Assembly (NCBI RefSeq): GCF_004103695.1
Contig: NZ_CP035280.1
Span: 186,001-250,000 of the forward strand
DNA from: Clostridium sp. JN-9
GTDB taxonomy: Bacteria > Bacillota > Clostridia > Clostridiales > Clostridiaceae
Reading direction: 5' to 3'
Length of the DNA stretch: 64,000 bases
Shown here: piece by piece, positions 15,160 to 25,243 of the stretch
How positions within the stretch are numbered: position 1 is the stretch's first letter
How the letters are laid out: each line of letters starts with the position of its first letter
Program-made: the position numbers and the translations under genes
The notes under the pieces: model-generated
What the model was told of the DNA's origin: nothing
What the model saw: only the letters and a program-made list of their open reading frames with translations
The model's database searches: none

Positions 15160-16722
15160 ATGGCCATGGAGCTAATTAAAGAGGATATAGAGTGCGAACA
15201 GCTGCTTGGTGAAAACTTTTCTGATACAGTGGTAAAATCGGAATACGTTATACCAGATACACATCCGGATGTATATGAAATTTTAATGTTAGATGCTAAA
15301 CCAGTTATAACAAGCAAGGAAGTAATGCAGGACAAGATTTATTTGGAAGGACAAGTAGAATATAATGTTTTATATCTAGCCAAGGAGGATGAAGGTATTC
15401 AGGTGCACAATGCAGTTTACACCGGAAAGTTTACCAATTACATTGAGCTTAATGGAGCTGAACATAAAATGGAATGTGAGGCAGAGTGCTATGTAGAACA
15501 TATGGAATGTAATATAGTAAACGAAAGAAAGATAAGCATTGAGGGGATTATAAAATTAAAATCTTCCCTGTATAAAAATTATCAGTTCCAGGTTGTAAAA
15601 GATATAGAAGGGGAGCAGGATATCCAAATGCTGAAAAACCCTGCATCTATTGATAAGATTGCTGGTATAGTTGATGCTGATTTAATTGCAAAATGTCATA
15701 TACAAATACCAAATGAAAAGCCTGAAGTTGAAAATATAATTAAACATGATATTTCCATTCACAAAAAAGAAGTAAGGGTTTTGGATGGCAAGATAAGAAT
15801 AAATGCATGGGCTTTAATTGGCATACTATATAAGGGCAAAAATACCAGGGACTTAATTTATATTGAAAATGATGTGCCTCTTGAAAAAGAAGTTGATGCA
15901 GACAATGTTACTTCTTTGATGGATAATTTTACTGATTTCAGAGTTGATGCTGATGAAATAAATGTTGGAGAAGACGATTTAGGAGAAAGCAGAATTATTG
16001 ATGTTGAGTCTTTAATTAAAGCAAATGTTAAAGTAATGAACAAAGAGGACATGGACATAATTGAAGATGTATATACTCCAACAATGCTTACTAATATGGA
16101 TAAAAAAGATTACGTATTAAATGTAATGCATGGACATAGGTTTACAGACACAATAATAAAAGGAGATATTGAAATACAAGGGAATATGCCAAGGGCTGCT
16201 CAGATAATTATGGCCTGTGGTCAGATCTGTGTAACAGATAAAAAAATAGTTGAAGGTAAGGTAATAGTTGAAGGAATTCTAAAAACTGATGTTCTTTATA
16301 AATCTGTGGATGAGGAAAATTATATTTGTACAGTGAAAGAGGAGATACCATTTAACTGCTCTGTAGATATGCCGGGTTCAAAGATAGATATGCAGTGTAT
16401 AACAAAGGCTTATCTGGAAAGCATAGAAGCTTCCATAGAAGCTAATAATATTTCCATTAAAGCAATTGCTCAGATATATACAAGAGTCAATTATATTACT
16501 CACAAGGAATTTATAGTTGATATAAGTCAGGCTGAGGGAGAAGTCCCAGAGAAGAAATCAAGTATTACTATTTATGTGGTTCAGCATAGTGACACCCTTT
16601 GGAAAATAGCAAAAAAATATAATACCACTACTAATGTTTTAACTACTGTGAACAATATTGAAAATCCAGATGCCATTAAACCTGGAGAAAAATTGATTAT
16701 TCCAGGAAGGGCGATAATTTAG
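15160..16722 (+). CDS. sipL: SipL, SpoIVA-interacting spore coat basement protein (DUF3794/SPOCS + LysM)
   Basis: The 520-aa protein starts at an ATG 9 nt after AGGAGGAG. It contains repeated DUF3794 (SPOCS) units across residues 1-460 and a C-terminal LysM domain from about 474 (VVQHSDTLWKIAKKYNTT...KPGEKLIIPG). That architecture and length match Clostridioides difficile SipL, which binds the ATPase SpoIVA through its LysM domain and anchors the coat to the forespore outer membrane. In that species it is sigma-E dependent; here no clear sigma-E promoter was identified. It takes the place of the unrelated Bacillus protein SpoVM/SafA systems in coat attachment. Its only close neighbours are veg and the cyanophycin genes. 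Confidence 0.88.
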   Translation: MAMELIKEDIECEQLLGENFSDTVVKSEYVIPDTHPDVYEILMLDAKPVITSKEVMQDKIYLEGQVEYNVLYLAKEDEGIQVHNAVYTGKFTNYIELNGAEHKMECEAECYVEHMECNIVNERKISIEGIIKLKSSLYKNYQFQVVKDIEGEQDIQMLKNPASIDKIAGIVDADLIAKCHIQIPNEKPEVENIIKHDISIHKKEVRVLDGKIRINAWALIGILYKGKNTRDLIYIENDVPLEKEVDADNVTSLMDNFTDFRVDADEINVGEDDLGESRIIDVESLIKANVKVMNKEDMDIIEDVYTPTMLTNMDKKDYVLNVMHGHRFTDTIIKGDIEIQGNMPRAAQIIMACGQICVTDKKIVEGKVIVEGILKTDVLYKSVDEENYICTVKEEIPFNCSVDMPGSKIDMQCITKAYLESIEASIEANNISIKAIAQIYTRVNYITHKEFIVDISQAEGEVPEKKSSITIYVVQHSDTLWKIAKKYNTTTNVLTTVNNIENPDAIKPGEKLIIPGRAII

Positions 16723-16730
16723 AATTGGTA

Positions 16731-16761
16731 ATCTGCCAGCTTAGCTGGTAGATTTTTTTTT
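16731..16761 (+). terminator. Intrinsic terminator after sipL
   Basis: A 10-bp stem (16731-16740 with 16744-16753, one G-U pair) is followed by nine T. Confidence 0.85.
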
Positions 16762-16820
16762 GAATAATAAAAGGGATATATGTTAAAAATAATTGATGTG
16801 TATAAGAAGGAGTGAAATAC

Positions 16821-17624
16821 ATGGGAAATAAGGTAAGTGGTAACTTAATAATAATAGGCGGCGCTGAAGACAAACAGGGCGATAAGATTATTTTAAAAAA
16901 TGTATGCAGCAAACTTAAAGGGAAAGATGATAGCCTGGTAGTGGCAACAATTGCATCTCAGGTTCCTCATGAACTTGAAATACAATACAAAAAGGTTTTC
17001 GGAGAAATGGGTGTCAAAAATATAAACATACTAAATGTAAAAGAAAGAAGTGATTCAGAGGAGCAAAGCAATTTGGAAATGATTGATAAAGCTTCAGTTA
17101 TTTTTTTTACAGGTGGTGATCAGCTGAGAATTACAAGCTTTATAGGAGGAACTAAGCTATACAACAGCATTAAGAATAGATATGAAAATGGATGCACACT
17201 GGTTGGAACATCAGCAGGGGCATCTGTAATGAGCGACACAATGATAGTTTCCGGGCCGGATGAGGAGTCGCCAAAAAAGTGTACTCTTAAAATGGCTCCA
17301 GGGCTTGGTTTAATAAAAGGAGTTATAATAGATCAGCACTTTGCACAGAGAGGAAGGATAGGAAGGATTTTGGTAGGTATTGCTGAAAATCCGCAGAGCA
17401 TAGGCATAGGAATTGATGAAGATACTGCAATTGTTGTGAATGAAACCGGGGATTTACAGGTAATAGGGTCAGGAGCTGTTTATGTAATTGATGGCAGCAG
17501 AATTACCAATACCAATGTATCAGAAGAACATCCTGATGACATATTGTCAATTTATAATGTTTTACTTCATGTTCTTAAAAGTGGAGATAAATTTAGTTTG
17601 AATTATAGAGAGCCAATTCTATAA
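16821..17624 (+). CDS. cphB: Cyanophycinase
   Basis: The ATG at 16821 follows AGAAGGAG; the GTG at 16812 lies within that site. The 267-aa protein is a peptidase S51 (class I glutamine amidotransferase-like) enzyme with nucleophile Ser in GTSAGAS (about residue 131) and FFTGGDQLR before it. Cyanophycinase cleaves the multi-L-arginyl-poly-L-aspartate polymer to beta-Asp-Arg dipeptides. The predicted protein has no signal peptide, so it acts on intracellular polymer. cphA follows after 22 nt, giving a degradation-synthesis operon. A spore role is possible: work in Clostridium perfringens implicated these genes in spore assembly. Confidence 0.92.
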   Translation: MGNKVSGNLIIIGGAEDKQGDKIILKNVCSKLKGKDDSLVVATIASQVPHELEIQYKKVFGEMGVKNINILNVKERSDSEEQSNLEMIDKASVIFFTGGDQLRITSFIGGTKLYNSIKNRYENGCTLVGTSAGASVMSDTMIVSGPDEESPKKCTLKMAPGLGLIKGVIIDQHFAQRGRIGRILVGIAENPQSIGIGIDEDTAIVVNETGDLQVIGSGAVYVIDGSRITNTNVSEEHPDDILSIYNVLLHVLKSGDKFSLNYREPIL

Positions 17625-17646
17625 AATGGGAGGATTTTAATTTCAA

Positions 17647-20265
17647 ATGAAAATAGAGAACACCAGAGTATTCAAAGGAAGAAATATACATGCTCATAAA
17701 AAGTGTATTGCTTTAGAAGTTAATTTAGAAGGCTATGAAAATATACCTAGTAATGAGATCCATGGATTTAATGAAGCTTTACTTAAAGTATTGCCTGAGC
17801 TATATGAACATAGATGTGGCATAGATGAAGAACATGGCTTTGTAAAAAGATTAGCTGAGGGAACTTATCTGGGGCATATATGTGAACATATAATTTTAGC
17901 ATTACAAAATAAAGTTGGTATAACTGCAGCATATGGGAAAACACGAAGAATAAAAGATGACTACTATACTATTGTTTTTCAATATGAATATGAAAAAACA
18001 GCTTTAGCTTGTGCAAATATAGCTGTTGATTTGATTAATGCCATAATTGGCAGTAAGTCTTTTAATTTTGAAGGTAAAATTGATGAATTGGTAAACATTT
18101 TAAGAACAGAAGAAACAGGGCCCAGCACTAAAGCAATTGTTGAAGAGGCTCAAAGGAGAGGAATACCTGTAATAAAAACTGGGGAAGGCAGTATGTTCCA
18201 ATTAGGATATGGGAAAAGCAGCAGGATTATTGAAGCCACCATAGGCTGCAATACCAGTGCAATTGCAGTGGATTGCGCCTGTGACAAACTCATAACCAAG
18301 GAAATTCTGTATAATCAGTATATCCCTATAGCAGATGGGGGAAAAGTAAGAAACCTCATTGATTTAATATATATGGCTGATAAAATAGGATTTCCTGTAG
18401 TGCTGAAACCAAGATTTGGTAATCAGGGAAAAGGTGTATATGTTAACATAAAAAATGAAAAGCAGCTGGCTGAATATTATAATGAACTAAGTAATACATA
18501 TAAGGAGATAATTATTGAAAAATATATACAGGGCAATGATTATCGAGTATGTGTTGTAGACGGTAAGGTGGTAGCTGCAGCTAAAAGAATACCACCTTTT
18601 GTAACTGGAGATGGAATTAACAGTGTTGAGAAATTAATAAAAATATTAAATGAAGATCCAAGAAGAGGTGAAGGCCACGAAAAACCGTTAACTAAAGTAA
18701 AAGTTGATGAAGAGTTAATAAATCATATAAATAAGCAAAATTATAATCTAAATGATGTTCTGCCAAAAGGGGAAAAATTATTTTTAAGGGAAAATGCAAA
18801 TTTATCAACAGGCGGTATATCAATAGACTGCACGGATGAAATATGCAGGGAGAATGTTGAACTCTGCCAAAGATGTGCCAGTGCAATAGGACTTGATATA
18901 TGTGGAATTGATGTGTGCTGTAGGGACATAAAAGAATCAATCAGAAATAACGGGGCTGTTATTGAGGTTAATGCAGCACCTGGTATCAGAATGCATCACT
19001 ATCCATACAGCGGCAAAAGCAGAAATGTGGCAAAGGCAATTGTAGATATGCTGTTTAAGGATATCAAAAGGCAAATACCACTAGTGGCTGTTACAGGAAC
19101 TAATGGGAAAACTACAACTACAAGACTTATAAGCTATGTGTTAAAAGCTTCAGGATATTCAGTAGGTATGACATCTACTGGAGGAATATATATAAATGAT
19201 GAATGTATAGATATGGGAGATACCACTGGATATGACAGTGCCTTAACTATACTTATGAATAAAAATGTGGATGCAGCAGTTTTAGAATGTGCAAGGGGAG
19301 GATTAATCAGAAATGGTTTAGCTTATGATCTGGCAGATGTTGGAGTAATAACAAATATTACTGAAGATCATTTGGGGTTAAATGGTATTGAAACACTTGA
19401 TGAACTTGCCTCAGTGAAATCCCTTGTGGCAGAAGCAGTCAAAGATGATGGATATGTTGTGCTTAATGCTGATGACTATATGAGTATGAAGATACTGCCA
19501 AGAATAAAGAGCAAAATAATAATGTTCTCTAAATCTAAGGATAATGAATACCTAAAGAATAATTTAAAAAATGGCGGTATGGCAATTTATATTAATGACG
19601 ATTATATGGTGCTGGAGCAGAATTCAAATATCTATCCTATGGTAAAAATAAATGAAATTCCAATTACGCTGGATGGAATATTAGAATATAACAGTGAAAA
19701 TGCAATGGCAGCCTGTGCAGCTTTAATTGGACTAGGCATAGATAAGGAAATTATTAAGTATGGATTAAGGAGCTTTTACGGAAATGAACAATGTAACCCT
19801 GGAAGATTTAATATTTTTGATGTACAGGATTTAAAGGTTATATTGGATTATGGGCATAACATTGAAGGATATAAGGCAGTACTTAAGGGAGCAAAAAAAA
19901 TACCTCACAATAGACTTATAGGAGTTATAGGGGTACCTGGAGATAGGACTAACAGCAGCGTACTAGAGGTAGGAAGAATTGCTGCAGATAATTTTGATTA
20001 TATATATATAAAGGAGGATCAGGACAAGAGAGGAAGAAAATGTGGTGAAATTGCTGAACTATTGAAGCAGGGAGTGCTCAGTACAGGCTTTGATAAAAAT
20101 AAGATAAAGATAATAATAAGTGAAGAAGAAGCTTTAAGTGAGGCTGTTGACAATGGAAGTGAAAATGATCTGATAATTACTTTCTTTGAAAAATATGAGC
20201 CTTTACTAAGGCTGATTAATACAAAGCAAGAGAAAATTAATAAGGAATTAACGAATTTTGCATAA
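17647..20265 (+). CDS. cphA: Cyanophycin synthetase
   Basis: At 872 aa it has the normal CphA length and three-part layout. An N-terminal domain spans about residues 1-160, followed by an ATP-grasp domain with KPRFGNQGKGVYV near 257 that adds Arg to Asp side chains. A Mur-ligase-like domain then has the P-loop VTGTNGKTTTTRL near 482, which extends the Asp backbone. Later Mur features include ITNITEDHLGL and ILDYGHNIEGY. The enzyme makes cyanophycin, an arginine/aspartate nitrogen and carbon reserve, using ATP in the cytoplasm. It follows cphB closely behind GGGAGG and ends before a terminator. In this spore-former the polymer may be made during sporulation. Confidence 0.94.
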   Translation: MKIENTRVFKGRNIHAHKKCIALEVNLEGYENIPSNEIHGFNEALLKVLPELYEHRCGIDEEHGFVKRLAEGTYLGHICEHIILALQNKVGITAAYGKTRRIKDDYYTIVFQYEYEKTALACANIAVDLINAIIGSKSFNFEGKIDELVNILRTEETGPSTKAIVEEAQRRGIPVIKTGEGSMFQLGYGKSSRIIEATIGCNTSAIAVDCACDKLITKEILYNQYIPIADGGKVRNLIDLIYMADKIGFPVVLKPRFGNQGKGVYVNIKNEKQLAEYYNELSNTYKEIIIEKYIQGNDYRVCVVDGKVVAAAKRIPPFVTGDGINSVEKLIKILNEDPRRGEGHEKPLTKVKVDEELINHINKQNYNLNDVLPKGEKLFLRENANLSTGGISIDCTDEICRENVELCQRCASAIGLDICGIDVCCRDIKESIRNNGAVIEVNAAPGIRMHHYPYSGKSRNVAKAIVDMLFKDIKRQIPLVAVTGTNGKTTTTRLISYVLKASGYSVGMTSTGGIYINDECIDMGDTTGYDSALTILMNKNVDAAVLECARGGLIRNGLAYDLADVGVITNITEDHLGLNGIETLDELASVKSLVAEAVKDDGYVVLNADDYMSMKILPRIKSKIIMFSKSKDNEYLKNNLKNGGMAIYINDDYMVLEQNSNIYPMVKINEIPITLDGILEYNSENAMAACAALIGLGIDKEIIKYGLRSFYGNEQCNPGRFNIFDVQDLKVILDYGHNIEGYKAVLKGAKKIPHNRLIGVIGVPGDRTNSSVLEVGRIAADNFDYIYIKEDQDKRGRKCGEIAELLKQGVLSTGFDKNKIKIIISEEEALSEAVDNGSENDLIITFFEKYEPLLRLINTKQEKINKELTNFA

Positions 20266-20290
20266 AACATACCGCACTAAAATAAATTTA

Positions 20291-20327
20291 AGATATAACC
20301 ATAAAAATATGGCTATATCTTTTTTTA
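20291..20327 (+). terminator. Intrinsic terminator after cphBA
   Basis: A 13-bp stem with one mismatch (20291-20303 with 20308-20320) is followed by a T-run. Confidence 0.8.
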
Positions 20328-20379
20328 TGTATTATACTATTTAGGTATAAATTATAATTAAGTTTACTGGAGGAATAAA

Positions 20380-21222
20380 ATGTTAGTAAGGGCTTATGCC
20401 AAGGTAAATATTTCTCTTGATGTTGTAGGTAAAAGAGAAGATGGATATCATTTATTAAAAATGATAATGCAGAATATAGATTTGTTTGATGAAATCACTA
20501 TTAATTCAATTGATTCTGGAATTAAATTAGGCTGCAATAAGGCCTTTATTCCACTGGATAACAGGAATTTGGCATATAGAGCAGCAGAGCTTTTTATAAA
20601 TGAATATAATGTAAAAAAAGGTGCGGCAATATATATAAAAAAGAATATTCCGGTTTGTGCCGGCTTAGCAGGAGGAAGTACCGATGCAGCAGCTGTGCTT
20701 CGGGGGCTTCGGGATATTTACAAACCTGAAATCTCAGACAAGGATCTTATGGCATTAGCACTGAAGATTGGTGCAGATGTGCCATACTGTATATTGGGAC
20801 AAACAGCACTATGTGAAGGCATTGGAGAGATAATAACAAAGCTTAACCCATTTACAGATAAAATAATGGTATTAGTTAAACCTCCATTTGGTGTATCAAC
20901 AAAGGAAGTGTATTCAAAACTGGATATTAATAAAATAGCTAAACATCCAAAAACAATGGAAATAATAAGAGCAATGGAAAAAAATGATTTAAAGTTTATA
21001 GGCAGTAATTTAAAAAATGTTTTGGAAAATGTAACTGTAAGAAAATACAGGATAATTTCAGAAATAAAAAAACAAATGATTAATGCCGGGGCACTGGGCG
21101 CACTTATGAGCGGAAGCGGGCCAACAGTATTTGCCCTATTTGATAATATGCTTTATGCTCAAAACTGCTATGATTTAATGAAAAAGAAGTTCAAAGAAGT
21201 ATATATTACCAAAACAGTATAG
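20380..21222 (+). CDS. ispE: 4-diphosphocytidyl-2-C-methyl-D-erythritol kinase
   Basis: The 280-aa protein is a GHMP kinase: AYAKVNISLDVVGKREDGYH at the N-terminus, the ATP-binding glycine motif PVCAGLAGGSTDAAAVLRGL near residue 88, and GALMSGSGPTVFALF near the end. IspE phosphorylates CDP-methylerythritol in the non-mevalonate isoprenoid pathway, supplying lipid carrier and quinone precursors. It follows a TGGAGG ribosome binding site. In many Firmicutes ispE lies beside veg and yabG; here the order yabG-veg-(sipL-cphBA)-ispE keeps that neighbourhood with an insertion. Confidence 0.95.
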   Translation: MLVRAYAKVNISLDVVGKREDGYHLLKMIMQNIDLFDEITINSIDSGIKLGCNKAFIPLDNRNLAYRAAELFINEYNVKKGAAIYIKKNIPVCAGLAGGSTDAAAVLRGLRDIYKPEISDKDLMALALKIGADVPYCILGQTALCEGIGEIITKLNPFTDKIMVLVKPPFGVSTKEVYSKLDINKIAKHPKTMEIIRAMEKNDLKFIGSNLKNVLENVTVRKYRIISEIKKQMINAGALGALMSGSGPTVFALFDNMLYAQNCYDLMKKKFKEVYITKTV

Positions 21223-21263
21223 AAAGAGGATTAAACCTAAAAAGAGTTTAATCCTCTTTTTTA
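21223..21263 (+). terminator. Intrinsic terminator after ispE
   Basis: A 14-bp stem (21223-21236 with 21246-21259) directly after the stop codon is followed by TTTTTTATAT. Confidence 0.88.
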
Positions 21264-21357
21264 TATATGAATAAATAACTGGATAAAAGATAAAAATAAT
21301 CTAGAATTAAAAATAATACATATAAACAAAATGGATAGTTAAGGGGTATGAATAGCA

Positions 21358-22827
21358 ATGAAGGAACAAGTGAGAGAAGAAATATCTGCAAGTGTAAACG
21401 ATAATACTTCATATCTAAAAAGTTTATTTACAGATGCTTCAGACATTGTATACAGAGAATTTTTAGTATGCAATATAAAGGCATTAATAATATATGTGGA
21501 TGGCATGGCAGATAAGATATTAATTGATAATTTTGTAATGGAAACACTGATGGATAACAATGGGAATCTAAATAATATTGAAAATGTAAGTGAAATAAAA
21601 GATAAAATATTAACAGTTTCTGATATTAAAGCTGTAACAAAATTACCTGAAGGTGTGGATTCAGTTTTATCAGGGGATACAATGCTGTTTATTGACGGGT
21701 TAAAAGAATGCTATGTGATTTCCACCAGGTTCTGGCCTGCACGAGGTATTACGGAACCATCCGGAGAAACTGTTGTCAGAGGCGGGAGAGATGGCTTTTC
21801 TGAAACTATCAGGTTTAATACTGCTCTTGTTAGGAGAAGGATAAGGGATACCCGTTTAAAAATGGTTTCCAAGAAAATCGGGGTAAGGTCTAAAACTGAT
21901 GTTGTAATTATGTACATAGATGATATAGTCAATAAAAAAATACTGGAGGAATTAAATAAAAGAATCTCAGAAATAAATATTGATGCAATTCTGGACAGCG
22001 GGTATATAGAACAAATGATACAGGACAACAAGTGGTCATTATTTCCCCAGACTCAAAGTACAGAAAGACCTGATGTGGCTGCAGCTGCATTGTATGAAGG
22101 CAGAGTTGCCATTCTGGTTGATAATTCACCATTTGCAGTAATAGTTCCAGCCACACTTCCAAGCTTATTTCAATCCCCGGATGATTATTACCAAAGATGG
22201 ATTTTCGGATCTGCCATGAGGATAATAAGATTATTTTCAGCAATACTTGGTATTATTCTTCCAGCATTATATGTAGCCGTAACATCATTTCATCCTTCAA
22301 TAATACCTACAAAGCTGGCTTATTTTATTGCTGCTTCAAGGGAAGGAGTTCCTTTTCCTGCATTTATAGAGGCTATAATAATGGAAATCAGCTTGGATCT
22401 TTTAATAGAATCAGTGGTAAGGCTGCCTAAGCCCATTGGGTCTACTATAGGTATTGTGGGGGGTCTTATTATAGGGCAGGCTGCTGTAAGTGCTGGAATT
22501 GTAAGCCCAATAATGATTATCATTGTTTCAGTAACTGCTATTACAAGTTTCACAACACCAAATTATGAAATTGCATCGGCATTCAGGTTAATAAGATTTC
22601 TTATGATTATTGCAGCAGCAATAATAGGACTTTATGGAATAGTATTATCTCTTATTTTACTTTTGATACATCTGGTAAAACTAAACAGCTTTGGAGTACC
22701 TTATCTAGCACCTGTTGTTAATCCTGATATTGATGATTTTAAGGATGTTTACATAAGGATGCCCTTTAATTACTTTAAAACCCGTCCTGGATATATGAAA
22801 ACCAAAGACAAGATAAGGCAGAAATGA
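21358..22827 (+). CDS. Spore germination receptor subunit A (GerA family)
   Basis: The 489-aa protein has a large N-terminal soluble region (residues about 1-270) with the family marker phrases STRFWPARGITEPSGETVVRGG (split over residues 122-143) and FSETIRFNTALVRRRIRD. Membrane segments follow from about 280 to 455. GerA-type A subunits sit in the spore inner membrane with B and C subunits as the nutrient sensor and ion channel that starts germination. The gene is first of a tricistronic operon A-B-C with 21-28 nt gaps. The ligand cannot be predicted. A forespore sigma-G promoter is expected, but none is convincing. Start: ATG about 10 nt after AAGGGGT. Confidence 0.92.
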   Translation: MKEQVREEISASVNDNTSYLKSLFTDASDIVYREFLVCNIKALIIYVDGMADKILIDNFVMETLMDNNGNLNNIENVSEIKDKILTVSDIKAVTKLPEGVDSVLSGDTMLFIDGLKECYVISTRFWPARGITEPSGETVVRGGRDGFSETIRFNTALVRRRIRDTRLKMVSKKIGVRSKTDVVIMYIDDIVNKKILEELNKRISEINIDAILDSGYIEQMIQDNKWSLFPQTQSTERPDVAAAALYEGRVAILVDNSPFAVIVPATLPSLFQSPDDYYQRWIFGSAMRIIRLFSAILGIILPALYVAVTSFHPSIIPTKLAYFIAASREGVPFPAFIEAIIMEISLDLLIESVVRLPKPIGSTIGIVGGLIIGQAAVSAGIVSPIMIIIVSVTAITSFTTPNYEIASAFRLIRFLMIIAAAIIGLYGIVLSLILLLIHLVKLNSFGVPYLAPVVNPDIDDFKDVYIRMPFNYFKTRPGYMKTKDKIRQK

Positions 22828-22848
22828 TGTATACAAGGAGGATAAAAA

Positions 22849-23958
22849 TTGGATAATAATAGAACCATTAAGGATTTTGGATTATTTTCCACTGTAATAG
22901 TTGTTGTAATTGGGGTAAGGGCGTTTTCATATGCAAGAGTACTGGCTGATTATGCAGGTAATGATGGATGGTTAATTACAATAATCAGCGGATTAATAAG
23001 TTTGTTATTAATTCTATGTATATATAAATTAATTTTATTAAATAATTTTAAAAGTTTCTCTGAAATCTGCACAAATAATGCAGGAAGATTCATAGGAAGC
23101 ATATTTCAGCTCAGTATGATGATATTTATTATTTTAAATATATCATTTGGCATGAGAGGATTCATAGAGGAAATAAAAATGTATTTACTTGAGAACACTC
23201 CTACTGAATTTTTAATAGCAATTACAATATTAATTGCTTTATGTTTAGTAACCAGTAATGCAAATGTATTAATTAAATTTAATGAGGCAGCATTTTGGAT
23301 AATATTTATCCCAACCATAATAATATTTATATTTTCGCTGTATCAGGCTGATCTCACAAATTTGCTGCCAGTATTAAATGAAAAGCCTGTAAACTATTTT
23401 ACAGGTACCATAAGAACCATAAATAGATTTGAAGGCATAGAGATAATATTTTTAGTACTGCCTCTACTTAAATCCAGAGATAAAATCAGAAAAACTCTTG
23501 TAAACAGCATTTTTTTTATTACTATATTCTACACTTTAATAAGCATGATTGTTATTGCAGTATTTACAAAAGATCAGGCAAAGATATTAGTTTGGCCTGT
23601 AATAACCATGGTTAAGTCAATAAATATTCATGGAGCATTTATTGAAAGATGGGACGGAATTGTATTATCTGTCTGGATATTTTTCTTTTTTACAATGTTT
23701 ACAAGCGGGTATTATTTTTCAGCAGACATATTAAAAAATACATTTAAAATAAGAAATAACAAAATAGCAGTTTTATTATTAATTCCATTTATATATGCAA
23801 TATCCCTATATCCTGGTAATGTTGCAGAAAATGAACTCATTTCAAACTGGATACTTCCGCTTTTATTTTTTATAAATATAGTGTGTATCCCATTGCTTTT
23901 ACTTATAATTACTAAAATAAAAGGTAAAGGGGTGGAAAGTAACTCTAACCCTGCATAA
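22849..23958 (+). CDS. Spore germination receptor subunit B (GerB family permease)
   Basis: The 369-aa protein starts at TTG behind AAGGAGG and has about ten hydrophobic segments, as expected for the APC-superfamily GerAB family. The first segment has the VVIGVRAFSYARVLADYAGNDG block typical of the family. The B subunit is the likely germinant-binding membrane component of the GerABC receptor in the spore inner membrane. It lies 21 nt after the A subunit and 28 nt before the C subunit. Confidence 0.9.
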   Translation: MDNNRTIKDFGLFSTVIVVVIGVRAFSYARVLADYAGNDGWLITIISGLISLLLILCIYKLILLNNFKSFSEICTNNAGRFIGSIFQLSMMIFIILNISFGMRGFIEEIKMYLLENTPTEFLIAITILIALCLVTSNANVLIKFNEAAFWIIFIPTIIIFIFSLYQADLTNLLPVLNEKPVNYFTGTIRTINRFEGIEIIFLVLPLLKSRDKIRKTLVNSIFFITIFYTLISMIVIAVFTKDQAKILVWPVITMVKSINIHGAFIERWDGIVLSVWIFFFFTMFTSGYYFSADILKNTFKIRNNKIAVLLLIPFIYAISLYPGNVAENELISNWILPLLFFINIVCIPLLLLIITKIKGKGVESNSNPA

Positions 23959-23986
23959 TGCTATGTGGATAGGGTTACTAAATAAT

Positions 23987-25162
23987 ATGAAGAAGATATT
24001 TATAATTATATTATGTATAATACCTGTTATGCTTTCAGCATGCTGGGATAAAGTTGAAATAGATAAAAGGGTTTTTATATCAACAATTGGAATAGATGTG
24101 GGAGAGGATATTTCAAAAACAAATACATTAAAGAAATTTGAAAAAGGAGATCCCTTTCAGGAAATTGAGTTTAAGAAACTGAAGGTTACCTATGCATATC
24201 CTAATATAAGCGCATTAACTCCTCAAATGGGAGGAACTGCTGAAACAAAATATATAAATGTTGAAGCATATTCACTTCAGGATGCTGTTTCAAAGGCAAC
24301 AAATAAAAGCAGCAGAAGTATAAGCTTTGGTCATCTTCAGCTGCTTGCAATTAATAAAAATGTATTACAGCAGCCTGATACTGTAAAGGAAATAGTAGAT
24401 TATCTGCAAAGGCAGCCTGCAATTAACAGAACCATGCTGGTGGCAGTAGTAGAGGGAGATATTGAAGGATTTTTAAAGTATAAACCTGAAATGGAGAAAA
24501 ATATAGAAAGTTATTTAAGCGGTTTAATGGAGAATAATGCAAAGTTTGGCTCCATAAGAAAGCTAACACTGGATGATCTCCTTAAAAGCTTAAGTGCAAA
24601 TGGTAATACCATAATCCCTTATATAACATATGACAGAGATAAAAATGAAATGAATCTGCAGGGAGTAGCTATGATAAAGGACTATGCACTTAAAGGATTT
24701 TTAACAGCAAGGGAATATTCAGATATAGAATTTTTAAGGGGCGGTGTAAGCGGAGGCAAAAAGGTAGTATTTGTAGAAGGCCATCCTGTAGACTTTTCAA
24801 TATCAAATATTAAAAGAAAAATAAAAACCACCAGACAAGGAGATAAATTAATTTTTAATATTTATTTGACTATTGAGGGTGAAATCAAGGAATACTATGC
24901 TGGAAAAGAGGTTTTTAACAATAGTTTTATAAAAGATATTGAAGAAAATTTTGATGAATCACTAAGCAAGGAGTTTCAGGACATTATAAAAATTACTCAA
25001 AGAGAAAATGGAATAGATGTAATAGGTTTAAGAGAAAATGTAGAAAAATATCATCCATTCATTTGGAAAGAGTTAGGAAGTAAGTGGGATACAGTATATA
25101 AAAACTCCGAAGTAAATGTATTTGTAACAACTAAAATAAGAAGAGTTGGAGTTGTAAAATAA
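23987..25162 (+). CDS. Spore germination receptor subunit C (GerC family lipoprotein)
   Basis: The ATG at 23987 is preferred because it gives a compact lipoprotein signal with lipobox LSAC (Cys19) followed by WDKVEID, the usual GerC mature start. An in-frame ATG at 23963 adds eight residues and has no better ribosome binding site. The 391-aa mature protein is anchored on the outer face of the spore inner membrane and is needed for receptor assembly. GRLxxxQ-like motifs such as HLQLLAINKNVL and RTMLVAVVEGD match the family. It is the last gene of the operon. Confidence 0.9.
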   Translation: MKKIFIIILCIIPVMLSACWDKVEIDKRVFISTIGIDVGEDISKTNTLKKFEKGDPFQEIEFKKLKVTYAYPNISALTPQMGGTAETKYINVEAYSLQDAVSKATNKSSRSISFGHLQLLAINKNVLQQPDTVKEIVDYLQRQPAINRTMLVAVVEGDIEGFLKYKPEMEKNIESYLSGLMENNAKFGSIRKLTLDDLLKSLSANGNTIIPYITYDRDKNEMNLQGVAMIKDYALKGFLTAREYSDIEFLRGGVSGGKKVVFVEGHPVDFSISNIKRKIKTTRQGDKLIFNIYLTIEGEIKEYYAGKEVFNNSFIKDIEENFDESLSKEFQDIIKITQRENGIDVIGLRENVEKYHPFIWKELGSKWDTVYKNSEVNVFVTTKIRRVGVVK

Positions 25163-25175
25163 ATAATAGAAGTAT

Positions 25176-25204
25176 GAATATAACTAAAACAATTGGCAAT
25201 AATA
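25176..25204 (+). promoter_or_regulatory. Putative sigma-F promoter for spoIIR
   Basis: GGCAATAATA at 25195-25204 fits the sigma-F -10 consensus GGnnAnAnTA. GAATA at 25176-25180 is a possible -35, 14 nt upstream. spoIIR is the classical sigma-F target, so the position and gene agree. Confidence 0.45.
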
Positions 25205-25243
25205 TCTATTAAGAAATTGTATTAACAGTGGGGGTTTGGAAAG

